64,000 nucleotides of DNA from Prosthecobacter debontii (GTDB lineage Bacteria; Verrucomicrobiota; Verrucomicrobiia; Chthoniobacterales; Chthoniobacteraceae). The stretch is taken from the NCBI GenBank assembly GCA_945861385.1, contig CAMAUI010000008.1:1-64000 (forward strand), given 5' to 3'. Shown here in pieces: positions 42,875-51,658 of the stretch. Positions within the stretch are counted from its first letter, which is position 1, and each line of letters opens with the position of its first letter. The notes under the pieces were generated by a model that saw nothing but the letters and a program-made list of their open reading frames with translations, did not search any database and was not told where the DNA came from. A program made the position numbers and the translations under genes.

Positions 42875-43780
42875 ATGTCCGCCGCCACGCTTGAAACGCG
42901 CCAGCTCCGCGCCTTTGTCATCCTCGCCCGAACGGGCAGCTTTACGAAGGCCGCGCGTGAGCTCCATCTGACCCAGAGCGCGGTTTCCCACGCGATGAAG
43001 GCGCTCGAGCAGCAGGCTGGGTGTCGCCTTCTCGACCGCACCGGCAAAAAAGCGACGCCGACCGAGGCCGGGGAGCTTTTGCTCGTCCACGCGGAGCGGA
43101 TCCTCAGCGAGATGGCGCACGCGCGCGCGGCGCTGGAGAAGCTTGGCAAATGGGGCCAGAGCCGGCTGCGGATCGGTGCAAGCGCGACGGCCTGCCAGCA
43201 CATCCTCCCGCCGGTGCTGCGCGAATTTCAGAAGGAGTTTCCGCGCTGCCGCATCGAGATCGAGCCGGGTGACACGCCGGAGATGATCGAGCTGCTGCGC
43301 GCGGGGAAAATTGACCTCGCCGTGAACCTCGAACCGCGGACACGCGACCCGCTGGAGTTTCACCCGCTGTTCACGGACGAGATGCAGTTCATCGTCGCGC
43401 CGACGCATCCGTGGGCGGTGAGCGGGCGCATCCTGCGCGAGGACATCGCGCGGCAGAACTACATCCTCTACTCACGCAAGAGCTACACTGGCGCGCTCAT
43501 TGATGAGTATTTTGCGGAGGAGAAAATCGTGCTGCGGACTGCAATCGAGATGGGAAGCATCAGTGCGATCAAGGAGATGGTGAAACTGGATCTCGGCATC
43601 ACCATCCTCGCACCGTGGACAGTCGGCGAGGAAACCGCCGAAGGCTCGCTCGTCGTGCTGCCACTTGGAAAAAGGAAACTCAAGCGCCGATGGGGCGTGC
43701 TGCACTGGCAGTCGCGGCGGCTGAGCATCCAGGAGGAGACATTCATCCGCGCGGCGAGGAAGTCGTGCGCGAAATCGTGA
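42875..43780 (+). CDS. LysR-family transcriptional regulator
   Basis: This 301-residue LysR-type regulator has its winged HTH at about residues 8-65 (ETRQLRAFVILARTGSFTKAARELHLTQSAVSHAMKALEQQAGCRLLDR). An effector-binding domain of periplasmic-binding-protein fold follows (LRIGASATACQHILPPVLREFQKEFP, LRAGKIDLAVNLEPR, FIVAPTHPWAVSGRI). The recognition helix is normal. The inducer is unknown. By the usual LysR rule it may act on the divergent hupE gene and on itself; the nearby nitrate operon is another candidate target. It ends 52 bases before the convergent metK stop. Confidence 0.9.
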   Translation: MSAATLETRQLRAFVILARTGSFTKAARELHLTQSAVSHAMKALEQQAGCRLLDRTGKKATPTEAGELLLVHAERILSEMAHARAALEKLGKWGQSRLRIGASATACQHILPPVLREFQKEFPRCRIEIEPGDTPEMIELLRAGKIDLAVNLEPRTRDPLEFHPLFTDEMQFIVAPTHPWAVSGRILREDIARQNYILYSRKSYTGALIDEYFAEEKIVLRTAIEMGSISAIKEMVKLDLGITILAPWTVGEETAEGSLVVLPLGKRKLKRRWGVLHWQSRRLSIQEETFIRAARKSCAKS

Positions 43781-43831
43781 CCGCTTCGCCAGCCCCGGCT
43801 GCACTCCGATGATGGCGAAACAGGCTGCCTC

Positions 43832-45007
43832 TTATTTGCCGACGCCCTTCTTCAGCTTCGCAGCGATCGCCGTGGATTCCCACGTGAGATCGGCGTCGTC
43901 CTTGCCGAAGTGGCCGTAGTTGGTCGTCTTCGAGTAGATCGGTCGCAGCAGGTTCAGTTGCGCGATGATGTCCGCAGGCTTGAAGCTGAATGTCTTCAGC
44001 ACCGCCGCGAGGATCGCGTCGTCGCTGACCCTACCGGTGCCGAACGAATCCACATGCACGCTCACCGGTTTCGGATGCCCGATCGCGTAGGCAAACTGCA
44101 CCTCGCATCTCGCCGCGAGGCCCGCCGCCACCACGTTCTTCGCCACCCAGCGGCCCATGTAGGCGGCGCTGCGATCCACCTTGCTCGGATCTTTTCCGGA
44201 AAACGCGCCGCCGCCATGCCGGCCCATGCCCCCGTAGGTGTCCACGATGATCTTGCGACCCGTGAGCCCGCTGTCACCTTGCGGTCCGCCGATCACAAAC
44301 CGCCCGGTCGGGTTGATCAAATACTCCGTGTCCTTCGTCAGCATGGCTTTCGGGAGCACCGCCTTGATCACTTTCTCGATGCAAAAACGTTCGATCTCCG
44401 CGTGCTCCACGTCAGCCGAGTGCTGCGTCGAGATCACCGCGTTCGTGATCCGCGCCGGCTTCCCGTCCACGTACTCGACCGACACCTGCGACTTCGCATC
44501 GGGCCGCAGCCACGGCACCCTTCCGCTCTTGCGGAGCTTCGTGAGCTGCCTGCCGAGCCGGTGCGCAAACATGATGGGCGCGGGCATCATCTCGGGCGTC
44601 TCGTCCGAGGCGTAGCCAAACATGATCCCCTGGTCGCCCGCGCCCTGCTCGGCCGACTTCTTCCCCTTCGCCTTCCTCGCATCCACGCCCTGCGCGATGT
44701 CGGGCGACTGCGCGGTCAGGTAGTTGTTGATGAAGAGCGTATCGGCGTGAAACACATCGTCGCTGTTCACATAGCCGATCCCGCGCACCGCCGCGCGGAT
44801 CACCGCCTCGTAGTGAACCTTCGCCTTCGTCGTGATCTCGCCGCCGACGACCACGATGTTGCTTTTCGCGAAAGTCTCGCACGCCACGCGGCTGTTTTTA
44901 TCCTGCGCGAGGCACGCATCGAGGATCGCGTCGGAAATGGTGTCGCACACTTTGTCCGGATGGCCTTCGCCGACGGACTCGGATGAAAAGATGTATTTGC
45001 GGGACAT
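43832..45007 (-). CDS. metK: S-adenosylmethionine synthetase
   Basis: This 391-residue enzyme makes S-adenosylmethionine from methionine and ATP in the cytoplasm. The start at ATG 45007 ([30 protein letters not shown]) is certain from the family. Other signatures are [53 protein letters not shown] and [22 protein letters not shown]. The length is normal. The 260-base stretch upstream, before the small gene at 45268, should carry its promoter. I see no SAM riboswitch there that I could defend. It is preceded by an A-rich leader (CAAAAAAACCC on the coding strand). Confidence 0.96.
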   Translation of the reverse strand: MSRKYIFSSESVGEGHPDKVCDTISDAILDACLAQDKNSRVACETFAKSNIVVVGGEITTKAKVHYEAVIRAAVRGIGYVNSDDVFHADTLFINNYLTAQSPDIAQGVDARKAKGKKSAEQGAGDQGIMFGYASDETPEMMPAPIMFAHRLGRQLTKLRKSGRVPWLRPDAKSQVSVEYVDGKPARITNAVISTQHSADVEHAEIERFCIEKVIKAVLPKAMLTKDTEYLINPTGRFVIGGPQGDSGLTGRKIIVDTYGGMGRHGGGAFSGKDPSKVDRSAAYMGRWVAKNVVAAGLAARCEVQFAYAIGHPKPVSVHVDSFGTGRVSDDAILAAVLKTFSFKPADIIAQLNLLRPIYSKTTNYGHFGKDDADLTWESTAIAAKLKKGVGK

Positions 45008-45267
45008 GGTTGGGTTTTTTTGCAGGTTCCCACGGCACGCTGGATTGCAGGCCGCGGCGGGCCGTGCGGTGTAAAGCGAACGCGGGTTTTCGCAAGGGAA
45101 AAGACGGGCGCCGCCCGGGAGAGGGCGTGATTCAATTCGCATCCAAGATTCCCCGGCATGCGACAAGGTGGCCGCGTGTCCCGGGTAGCGCGGGCGTCCC
45201 GCCTGCCGGTTCGGGCGTCCCGCCCGGACCATCGGAACGCAGCACCGGCGCACCTTCCCGCCAGTCG

Positions 45268-45501
45268 CTACTTTCCAGCCTTGCTCGGTTTCGGCCCTTC
45301 GGCTTCCAGCGCAGTGATCAGGAAAACATCGAGCGTGTAGGTTTCATCCTTCGGGCCAAAGACCACGGCGATGCGCCCGCTCGGCGACACGGACATAAAG
45401 TCGGGATGCGGCACGCGAATCTTGTCCCCGCCGGGTAGATGAATCTTGAACGGCTTGAAAGGGGCGGCGTGGAGCAGTTCACGGATGCGCGTGGCGGTCA
45501 T
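45268..45501 (-). CDS. small protein of unknown function
   Basis: This 77-residue protein starts at ATG 45501 ([20 protein letters not shown]); the longer track ORF is spurious. It reads as a compact alpha/beta protein: [62 protein letters not shown]. The block [17 protein letters not shown] then a VPHPDF segment recurs in small uncharacterised proteins of Verrucomicrobiota and Planctomycetota (recollection, not checked). No signal or membrane segment is seen. It stands alone 260 bases upstream of metK on the same strand. I cannot assign a function. Confidence 0.75.
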   Translation of the reverse strand: MTATRIRELLHAAPFKPFKIHLPGGDKIRVPHPDFMSVSPSGRIAVVFGPKDETYTLDVFLITALEAEGPKPSKAGK

Positions 45502-45623
45502 GCCGCGGAAAGTAGCAGCCGGTTCTGCGCGTGACAAGACCGCGGCTCTTGCGTCGGAAAAAACGCATGAAGCAGTGCGGGCGAAAAACCAAACTGCCTC
45601 CGCGGCGCGGGTCGGGGGTGGCG

Positions 45624-45732
45624 GCGGCGCCTCGCCGCTGCATGATTGCCCGCACCCAATGGTACGCCTTCCGCAGCGCACGCATCATGCGACGAGGCGT
45701 CGCAGTCACCCTTTTGCGACGAGGGCGTCGCA
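45624..45732. repeat. cluster of three short GC-rich palindromes
   Basis: There are three hairpins with 6-7 bp stems and 3-4 base loops: GCGGCGCCTCGCCGC, TGCGACGAGGCGTCGCA and TGCGACGAGGGCGTCGCA. The last two are a near-perfect direct repeat 27 bases apart. The style matches palindromes at 13830 and 26045. Confidence 0.75.
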
Positions 45733-45837
45733 GCCACGGCGTCGCCGCCGCGCTTTGCGCCAACTGCATCGCTCCGGCTGAGCAGAATTGATCCAACCGG
45801 ATCGTGCAAAGCGATAACTCGCCAGCCTGCCGGGTGG

Positions 45838-45879
45838 AAAACAAAACGCCCCGTGCGGCGCGAGCCGGGCGGGGCTTTG
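45838..45879 (-). terminator. intrinsic terminator of the 45895-47862 gene
   Basis: On the minus strand GCCCCG and CGGGGC (45875-45870 and 45853-45848) enclose an inner CGGC/GCCG stem and are followed by GTTTTGTTTTCC. This is a normal Rho-independent layout 16 bases past the stop codon. Confidence 0.78.
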
Positions 45880-45894
45880 CTTGCGGGGATGCGC

Positions 45895-47862
45895 TTACGG
45901 CATGGGCGCGGCGGGCGTGGACGCGGGCAGGGCGGTGTGGATCATGCCTGTTTTGCCGTTGGTGAAGGTCGCATTCCACAGCAGCTCCTTGGAGTTGTGG
46001 TTGTGCGTCTGGCCGGGGGTCCTGGGCACGGCCTTGAGGATGGAGAAGCTCTTCACGGTGTCGCCGCCGATGATTGTCTTGTTTTCCTGCGCCACGAGGT
46101 GCCCGACGCCCCGCGCGTCGAAGAACAACAGGCAGGCATCATCAGCCGATGTGACGCCGCCGACGTCCCTCTGCAGGGTGCCGGTCATCAGCACGCAGCC
46201 TCGGCGCGGCGTGGCAAAGGACGAGACGCTCAGCAGCATACCGCCCGGCACACCCGGCATCTCCGTGCCTTCCTGCGCGACGATCCGCGGACTGGCATCG
46301 GCCAAGCCGACCACACAGATCGCCTTGTCATTCGTCTTGTCGATCCCCGCTCCCTTGAGCGTGCAGTTGAAGGCCAAGCCCCAGCCGCCTTGTAAGGTGG
46401 GATCGCTGGGGCACACCACCATCGCGCCGTCGAAAGAAGCGATCGTCGGGGAGCCGAGCGGCCCGCCGAGGCCGACCGGATCGCCGCCCTTCACCGCGAG
46501 ATAGCCCATGTCGCCGTGATTGCCCGCGGCCTGGTCGTAGATGCGCAGGAAAATGCCCGCGTCGGCACCGCTCATCCGGCTGCTCCACTTCAAGAGCACG
46601 GCGCTGTCGCCAGTCGCATTGAGCGAGGGCGTGCCGATGAACGTGATGAGCGCATCGGGGGGCACGCGCGAGCCGGGCTGGTCCGCGGTGGGCACCATGC
46701 CGCCTTTGGTGAGGAGCACCTCGCTCGCCGGGATGCGCATCGGCAGCGCGAAGGCGGTCGGGCCGGTGAGGCACGGCATCCAGGTCGCCCCGCCATCGAG
46801 GCTCAGCTCGACGAAGACATCGAAGAAGCTGGCCACTTTCCAAGTGTTGTCCCCTCCGGTATTGCGCACGGAGGTGCGGCCGAGGGATTGCCTGGTCGGG
46901 CTTTCGCGCAGCATCACGCCGCCGGGCGCGGGGCCGCCGGCGAGGTTGAGCGCGAGCATCTCCGTGTTGAAGAACCGCGTGGGGCCGGAAATGAGGGTCG
47001 TTTCCCGCATCGCCAGCGTGCCCTGGATGACGATGATGTTGTAGGTTCCGCCATGATCCGTGCGCAATTCCATCGTCATCGTGCAGGCCGAGTTCACGTC
47101 CTTCGTCTCGCCCGTATTCGGCGGCGAGGCGGAGTCGAACGTGTGGAGCGCGGCAGTGCGGATGGACACCCCGTTTCCAAAGGCCATCTCACCGGCGGCG
47201 ATCAGCGCGTCGGCGGGCGGCAGAAAGTCGAACGCGTAGGTGTTCTCATCCGACGCGGCCTTGCAGGCCAAATGCGAGGCAGCGCCCGCCGCCGCCCAAG
47301 TCGCCCCGCCGTCCACGCTCAGCTCGGTGAAGATGTCGAAGAAGCTGTCGATGCGATATCCCCCGGTCCCGAGGTTCTGGATCGAGGTCTTGCCCGTCGA
47401 AGCCTTCGTGGGGCTTTCGCGGATCATCACCCCGGCGGGCAGGTCGCCGCCGCTCAGATCGAACTGGAGGATCTCGTGGGGATTATTTATGACGGCCCCG
47501 ACGATGACGCGGGTGCTCATCGCTACCTGCACCGTGGTGCTGAAGCGCTGAAAGGTGCTGCCGCCATCGGTGGACATCTCCCCGAACACCGCCGCGTTGA
47601 AGTTCTGCTCCTGCGTCCCGGATGCCGGCGGCGGCATCGAGTTGTCGGGCCGCACCCACCTGAGATTGCGGAGGATATTGCGCGGGTCCGCGGGAAAGGT
47701 GATGTCGGCGCGGCCGTCGCCGGTCACATCGGCCGAGAGCGCTAAAAAGCGGCCCATGGGCGGCGGCAAATCGTTCGTGGGGAAAACGCCGGCGGCGAAG
47801 CCCGAAGGCAGCGCGGCGGCGAGGGTGAGGGCGAGGGTGAGGAGGCGGTGTGTGGTTTTCAT
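45895..47862 (-). CDS. secreted protein with duplicated domain, function unknown
   Basis: This 655-residue protein from ATG 47862 has a signal peptide (MKTTHRLLTLALTLAAALPSGFAAG). Two related modules of about 170 residues follow. The first (about 85-240) includes LQFDLSGGDLPAGVMIRESPT, SIQNLGTGGYRIDSFFDIFTELSVDGGATW. The second (about 250-415) includes LALNLAGGPAPGGVMLRESPT, SVRNTGGDNTWKVASFFDVFVELSLDGGATW. The C-terminal 240 residues form another domain (TPSLNATGDSAVLLKWSS, TEMPGVPGGMLLSVSSF), possibly a propeller. I do not recognise a named family, though similar DUF7453-like secreted proteins exist in this phylum (uncertain). It is a single gene ending in a strong terminator. Confidence 0.8.
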   Translation of the reverse strand: MKTTHRLLTLALTLAAALPSGFAAGVFPTNDLPPPMGRFLALSADVTGDGRADITFPADPRNILRNLRWVRPDNSMPPPASGTQEQNFNAAVFGEMSTDGGSTFQRFSTTVQVAMSTRVIVGAVINNPHEILQFDLSGGDLPAGVMIRESPTKASTGKTSIQNLGTGGYRIDSFFDIFTELSVDGGATWAAAGAASHLACKAASDENTYAFDFLPPADALIAAGEMAFGNGVSIRTAALHTFDSASPPNTGETKDVNSACTMTMELRTDHGGTYNIIVIQGTLAMRETTLISGPTRFFNTEMLALNLAGGPAPGGVMLRESPTRQSLGRTSVRNTGGDNTWKVASFFDVFVELSLDGGATWMPCLTGPTAFALPMRIPASEVLLTKGGMVPTADQPGSRVPPDALITFIGTPSLNATGDSAVLLKWSSRMSGADAGIFLRIYDQAAGNHGDMGYLAVKGGDPVGLGGPLGSPTIASFDGAMVVCPSDPTLQGGWGLAFNCTLKGAGIDKTNDKAICVVGLADASPRIVAQEGTEMPGVPGGMLLSVSSFATPRRGCVLMTGTLQRDVGGVTSADDACLLFFDARGVGHLVAQENKTIIGGDTVKSFSILKAVPRTPGQTHNHNSKELLWNATFTNGKTGMIHTALPASTPAAPMP

Positions 47863-48265
47863 GTCGGTATGATAATTTGGTTCAAGTTCCGCCACGGCTG
47901 TTACCGCGGCGGTGGATTCAGAAAATCGCCGCGGTGGTGACTCAGCGAACCTCGCGCAACCTCAGAAGAACTGTTTCCTCCGCGCGAGTTCCGGCAAATG
48001 GCCAGAGAGATGGTCTCGAGAAAGCGACGGGAGGATGCGCTCTCGTTCCGCCAAAGTAACCTTATTCGCGGATTTGTTTGCAGCGAGCAATGCGCTGGGC
48101 CGCTGCGTTGCAGTCGAACGCGTAATCGCCTCCTGAGATCGCGCAAGCGGCGGGCTGGCACGATGGTTTGAAAAGCGAAATGCAGGACGACCGGCGGGAT
48201 GTGAAATTCGCAGGGCGGCGATTTCAATGTTCCGCGCGGCGGGGAGGTCCTGCATGGTGCGCGCG
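47863..48265. other. divergent intergenic region
   Basis: This 403-base gap lies between the divergent secreted-protein gene and mnmE. It contains an inverted repeat ACCGCGGCG ... CGCCGCGGT (47903-47911 and 47927-47935). I see no convincing gene. The small ORFs on both strands are inconsistent with each other and lack recognisable sequence. Confidence 0.6.
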
Positions 48266-49606
48266 ATGAATGACACGATTGCCGCAATTTCCACCGCCTT
48301 TGGCGAAGCCGCCGTGGCGCTGGTCCGCGTGAGCGGGGCGCGGGCGGCGGAGATCGCGGATGCGCTCTGGAAAGGGAGGGCGCCTGTGCGGGGGCTGACG
48401 CCGAGGGTGGCGACGCTGGGCGTGATCGAGGACGATGGGCGGAAGCTGGATGATGTGCTGCTGACGGTTTTCCGCGCGCCGGCGAGCTACACGGGCGAGG
48501 ATGTGGTGGAGATTGCGTGCCACGGCGGCGTGCTGGTGGCGCGGCGGATTTTGGAGGCGCTGCTGCGACACGGGGCGCGGGCGGCGGAACCGGGCGAGTT
48601 CACGCAGCGCGCATATTTGAACGGGAAGCTGGATCTCACGCAGGCGGAGGCGGTGATGGATCTCATCAGCGCGCAGACCGATCTCGCGCTGCGCGCCGCG
48701 ACCGAGCAGCTTGCGGGACGGCTCGGGGAGCGCATCCGTGCGTTGCGCCAGCAGGTGCTGGAGACGCTCGCACACGTGGAGGCGTTCATTGACTTTCCGG
48801 ACGAGGACATTGACCCCGACACCGATGCGGCGCTGCGTGCACGGATGGATGCGGCGCTCGCGGAGACTGCGGCGCTGCTCGCGACGGCTGGGCGGGGAAA
48901 GGTGCTGCGCGAGGGGGTGCGGACGGTGATTTTTGGAGAGCCGAACGTCGGGAAGTCGTCGCTGCTGAATCTCCTGCTCGGCTATGAGCGTGCGATCGTA
49001 AGCACGCGGCCGGGCACCACGCGCGACATGCTGGAGGAGACGGTCGCGCTCGCAGGCATCCCGCTCCGGCTGGCGGACACGGCGGGCGTCCGCGCCACGG
49101 ACGACGAGCTCGAGCAGGCGGGCATCGAGCGCACACACCGTGCGCTGGAAGGGGCGGATCTCGTGCTGCGCGTCGTGGATGCGAGCGCAGCGATGCGCGC
49201 AGGCTGGGACACGCTTCCCGCGGGCGGAAATGCGCGCCGCATCGTGGTGCTGAACAAGTGCGACCTCGGCGAGCATCCCTCGTGGGCCGGCGTGGGCGGC
49301 GTCCGGCTGTCGTGCATCACCGCCGCCGGCATGGATGCGCTCACCGGCGCGATCAGCGAGGCCGTGCTCGGAGGCGCCGCGCGGGCGGACTGGTCGGCGG
49401 CGATCAACGCGCGCCACGCCGGCTGCCTCGAAAGCGCGGCGGGATTTCTCCGCGCCGGGCTTCTCGCGATGGATGAAGGCCTTTCGCCCGAGTTCATCGC
49501 CGAGGAGCTTCGCGCCGCGATGAGCGCCATCGGCGATATCGTCGGTCGGGCGGACAGCGATGAGGTGCTGGGGGTCATTTTCTCGAGCTTCTGCATCGGG
49601 AAATGA
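48266..49606 (+). CDS. mnmE: tRNA uridine-5-carboxymethylaminomethyl modification GTPase MnmE
   Basis: This 446-residue GTPase works with MnmG to modify U34 of tRNAs. The start at ATG 48266 (MNDTIAAISTAFGEAAVALVRVSG) fits the N-terminal formyl-THF-binding domain. PASYTGEDVVEIACHGG and AEPGEFTQRAYLNGKLDLTQAEAV follow. The inserted G domain has G1 GEPNVGKSSLL (about 224-234), G2 TRPGTTRD, G3 DTAG and G4 NKCD. The C-terminal FCIGK with Cys443 is intact. pyrD follows closely on the same strand. The function is certain by family. Confidence 0.95.
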   Translation: MNDTIAAISTAFGEAAVALVRVSGARAAEIADALWKGRAPVRGLTPRVATLGVIEDDGRKLDDVLLTVFRAPASYTGEDVVEIACHGGVLVARRILEALLRHGARAAEPGEFTQRAYLNGKLDLTQAEAVMDLISAQTDLALRAATEQLAGRLGERIRALRQQVLETLAHVEAFIDFPDEDIDPDTDAALRARMDAALAETAALLATAGRGKVLREGVRTVIFGEPNVGKSSLLNLLLGYERAIVSTRPGTTRDMLEETVALAGIPLRLADTAGVRATDDELEQAGIERTHRALEGADLVLRVVDASAAMRAGWDTLPAGGNARRIVVLNKCDLGEHPSWAGVGGVRLSCITAAGMDALTGAISEAVLGGAARADWSAAINARHAGCLESAAGFLRAGLLAMDEGLSPEFIAEELRAAMSAIGDIVGRADSDEVLGVIFSSFCIGK

Positions 49607-49636
49607 CGCGGCTGCTTGCCGTGGCGGCGGGGTTTC

Positions 49637-50698
49637 GTGTTGGCTGCACCCGTGCCGAGCTTCGCATACCGCCGAATCGTCCGACCGATCCTCTTCCGCT
49701 TCGATGCGGAGCGTGTGCATCACCTTGCGATGGCATTTTTGAAAGTGCTCGGGCCGGCGATGCAGGCGGTGCGGCGCGCGTTCGCGAGCGAGCAGAACGG
49801 CTGCGAAGTCTTCGGCGTGCGTTTCCCGAATCGCGTGGGGCTCGCGGCGGGATTCGACAAGAACGCGCTCGTCCTTCCCGCGTGGGAGGGGCTTGGCTTC
49901 GGCTTTGCGGAGATCGGCACCGTCACCGCCCTCGCGCAGCCCGGCAACCCGCGCCCGCGCTTGTTCCGCGTGCCGGAGATCGGCGGCGTCATCAACCGGA
50001 TGGGATTCAACAATGATGGCGCGGAGGTCATCGCCGCGCGTCTCGAAAAATTGAGGGCAACCCCGCGCTGGCCGTGCATACCCGTCGGCATCAACCTCGG
50101 CAAGTCGAAGGTCACTCCGCTCGAGGACGCGCCCGCCGACTATCTCCAGTCCTTCCAGCGCCTCAGCGGGCTTGGCGATTATTTCGTCCTGAATGTCTCT
50201 TCTCCAAACACGCCCGGCCTTCGCAAACTCCAGGATCGCGCCGCGCTCGATGCCCTCTTCGCCACGATCCAGGCCGCGAACACGACACGCAAGCCGCTCC
50301 TTGTCAAAATCGCGCCCGACCTCACGTGGGATGCGATTGACGACGTGCTCACGCTCGTCACCGCGCACGGCCTCGCCGGCATCATCGCGACGAACACGAC
50401 GACCGACCACGGCAGCGTCCCCGAAAAGCGGCGGGAAGCCGGCGGGCTTAGCGGCCGGCCCGTGCGTGCGCGCGCGACCGAGGTGATCCGCCACATCACG
50501 GCGCGGAGCAGGACACCGGTCATCGGCGTTGGCGGCATCTTCAGCGCCGACGACGCGAAGGAAAAATTCGATGCGGGCGCTGCACTCGTGCAACTCTACA
50601 CCGGTTTCATCTACGAAGGCCCCGCGCTGGTGAGGGAGATCGCAAGGATGGCGCAGGAGCCTGCCGGGGCTTTCGACAGCGGAAAGACGGAGGCGTGA
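49637..50698 (+). CDS. pyrD: dihydroorotate dehydrogenase (quinone), class 2
   Basis: This enzyme of about 353 residues oxidises dihydroorotate to orotate in pyrimidine synthesis, passing electrons to membrane quinone. The N-terminal class 2 helix ([24 protein letters not shown]) is present, which sets it apart from class 1. Core motifs are [40 protein letters not shown], the catalytic-serine block [14 protein letters not shown], and [18 protein letters not shown]. There is no ATG near the family N-terminus. GTG 49637 has a purine-rich stretch (GGCGGGG) before it; GTG 49652 (giving MPSFAYRR) and TTG 49616 are alternatives. It lies shortly after mnmE. Confidence 0.93.
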   Translation: MLAAPVPSFAYRRIVRPILFRFDAERVHHLAMAFLKVLGPAMQAVRRAFASEQNGCEVFGVRFPNRVGLAAGFDKNALVLPAWEGLGFGFAEIGTVTALAQPGNPRPRLFRVPEIGGVINRMGFNNDGAEVIAARLEKLRATPRWPCIPVGINLGKSKVTPLEDAPADYLQSFQRLSGLGDYFVLNVSSPNTPGLRKLQDRAALDALFATIQAANTTRKPLLVKIAPDLTWDAIDDVLTLVTAHGLAGIIATNTTTDHGSVPEKRREAGGLSGRPVRARATEVIRHITARSRTPVIGVGGIFSADDAKEKFDAGAALVQLYTGFIYEGPALVREIARMAQEPAGAFDSGKTEA

Positions 50699-50745
50699 AA
50701 TCGGGCTTGGAGTCCTTGGGCGGAATGCGCGAGTCTTGCCGGGCC

Positions 50746-51510
50746 ATGAACCGCCGCACTTTTCTCGCCATGACAATTGCCACCGCCGCCAGCGCACTCC
50801 CGTCCTTCGCCGCGGAGGACAATCGCTGCTTCGAACTGCGCGTCTATTACACCGAGCCGGGCCGGCTCGATGCGCTCCATGCGCGCTTTCGCGACCACAC
50901 GTGCAAACTCTTCGAGAAGCACGGCATGACAAACCTCGGGTACTGGGTGCCGATCAACAATCCCGACGGGAAGCTGGTGTACGTGATGGCCTATCCGAGC
51001 CGCGAGGCGCGCGAGGCGTCATGGAAGGCGTTCATGGCCGACCCCGATTGGAACGCTGCGCGCAAGGCGAGCGAGGAGAGCGGGAAGATCGTGACGAAGG
51101 TGGAGAGCATGCTTCTGGGCGCGCTCGATTTTTCAACGGAGATCAAGCCGGGAGTGGCTGCGCCGAGGATTTTCGAGCTGCGCACGTACACGAGCACGCC
51201 GGGGAACCTCGAGAGGCTGCTTTCGCGTTTCCGCGATCACACCCGCAATCTCTTCGCGAGACACGGCATGACGAACCTCTGGTATTGGAAACTGATGCCC
51301 GGCCAGCCCGGGACCGGCAGCACGCTCGTGTACCTGCTCGCGCACAAGGATGAATTGACCGCGCGGGTCTCGTGGGCGGGGTTCCGCGCCGACCCGGACT
51401 GGATCACTGCGCGCACGGCGAGTGAAAAGGATGCCGGCGGCTCGCTGACGGCGGCCAATGGCGTGAAGTCGGAAATGCTGAAGGCGACCGACTACTCGCC
51501 GACAAAGTAG
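50746..51510 (+). CDS. NIPSNAP-family protein with Tat-like signal
   Basis: This 254-residue protein starts at ATG 50746 (MNRRTFLAMTIATAASALPSFAAED), a compact twin-arginine-type signal. Two NIPSNAP domains (ferredoxin-like dimeric alpha-beta barrel) follow. The first is CFELRVYYTEPGRLDALHARFRDHTCKLFEKHGMTNLGYW, and the second is IFELRTYTSTPGNLERLLSRFRDHTRNLFARHGMTNLWYW. The halves are clearly a tandem duplication. Bacterial NIPSNAP proteins have no settled activity. It is 48 bases after pyrD and could share its transcript, although an exported protein after pyrD suggests a separate role. Confidence 0.9.
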   Translation: MNRRTFLAMTIATAASALPSFAAEDNRCFELRVYYTEPGRLDALHARFRDHTCKLFEKHGMTNLGYWVPINNPDGKLVYVMAYPSREAREASWKAFMADPDWNAARKASEESGKIVTKVESMLLGALDFSTEIKPGVAAPRIFELRTYTSTPGNLERLLSRFRDHTRNLFARHGMTNLWYWKLMPGQPGTGSTLVYLLAHKDELTARVSWAGFRADPDWITARTASEKDAGGSLTAANGVKSEMLKATDYSPTK

Positions 51511-51556
51511 CCAGGGGTTTCGCCAGCATATTTCGCAACCGGAACAGCGTCGTGCG

Positions 51557-51657
51557 TGGCGCAAGCCGCCGGCTTGCGTGAATGGCGTGCGATTCCATGG
51601 AGTCCAGGTGGCGTGTCCGCATTTCACAGCACTCCCGGACGCCAGCGGCTTGCGCCA
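51557..51657. repeat. inverted repeat between NIPSNAP gene and tonB
   Basis: The arms TGGCGCAAGCCGCCGGC (51557-51573) and GCCAGCGGCTTGCGCCA (51641-51657) pair with one mismatch. The left arm is part of its own hairpin GCAAGCC-GCC-GGCTTGC. It lies between two convergent stops and may also act as a transcription end. Confidence 0.7.
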
Positions 51658-51658
51658 T

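Larger units (their letters stand above)
45502..45894. other. intergenic region with GC-rich palindromes and a terminator
   Basis: This 393-base gap has no convincing gene. It carries GCGGCG-CCT-CGCCGC (45624-45638), TGCGACG-AGG-CGTCGCA (45688-45704) and TGCGACG-AGGG-CGTCGCA (45715-45732). A terminator for the following minus-strand gene sits near its right end. Reading frames called here translate these palindromes. Confidence 0.7.

Noticed and set aside
45008-45267. SAM riboswitch upstream of metK
   Set aside because: I could not fit any SAM riboswitch consensus to this stretch. It holds only GC-rich direct repeats (GGGCGTCCCGCC twice).
48224-50932. 902-residue minus-strand ORF opposite mnmE and pyrD
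   Set aside because: It spans two well-identified housekeeping genes on the other strand.
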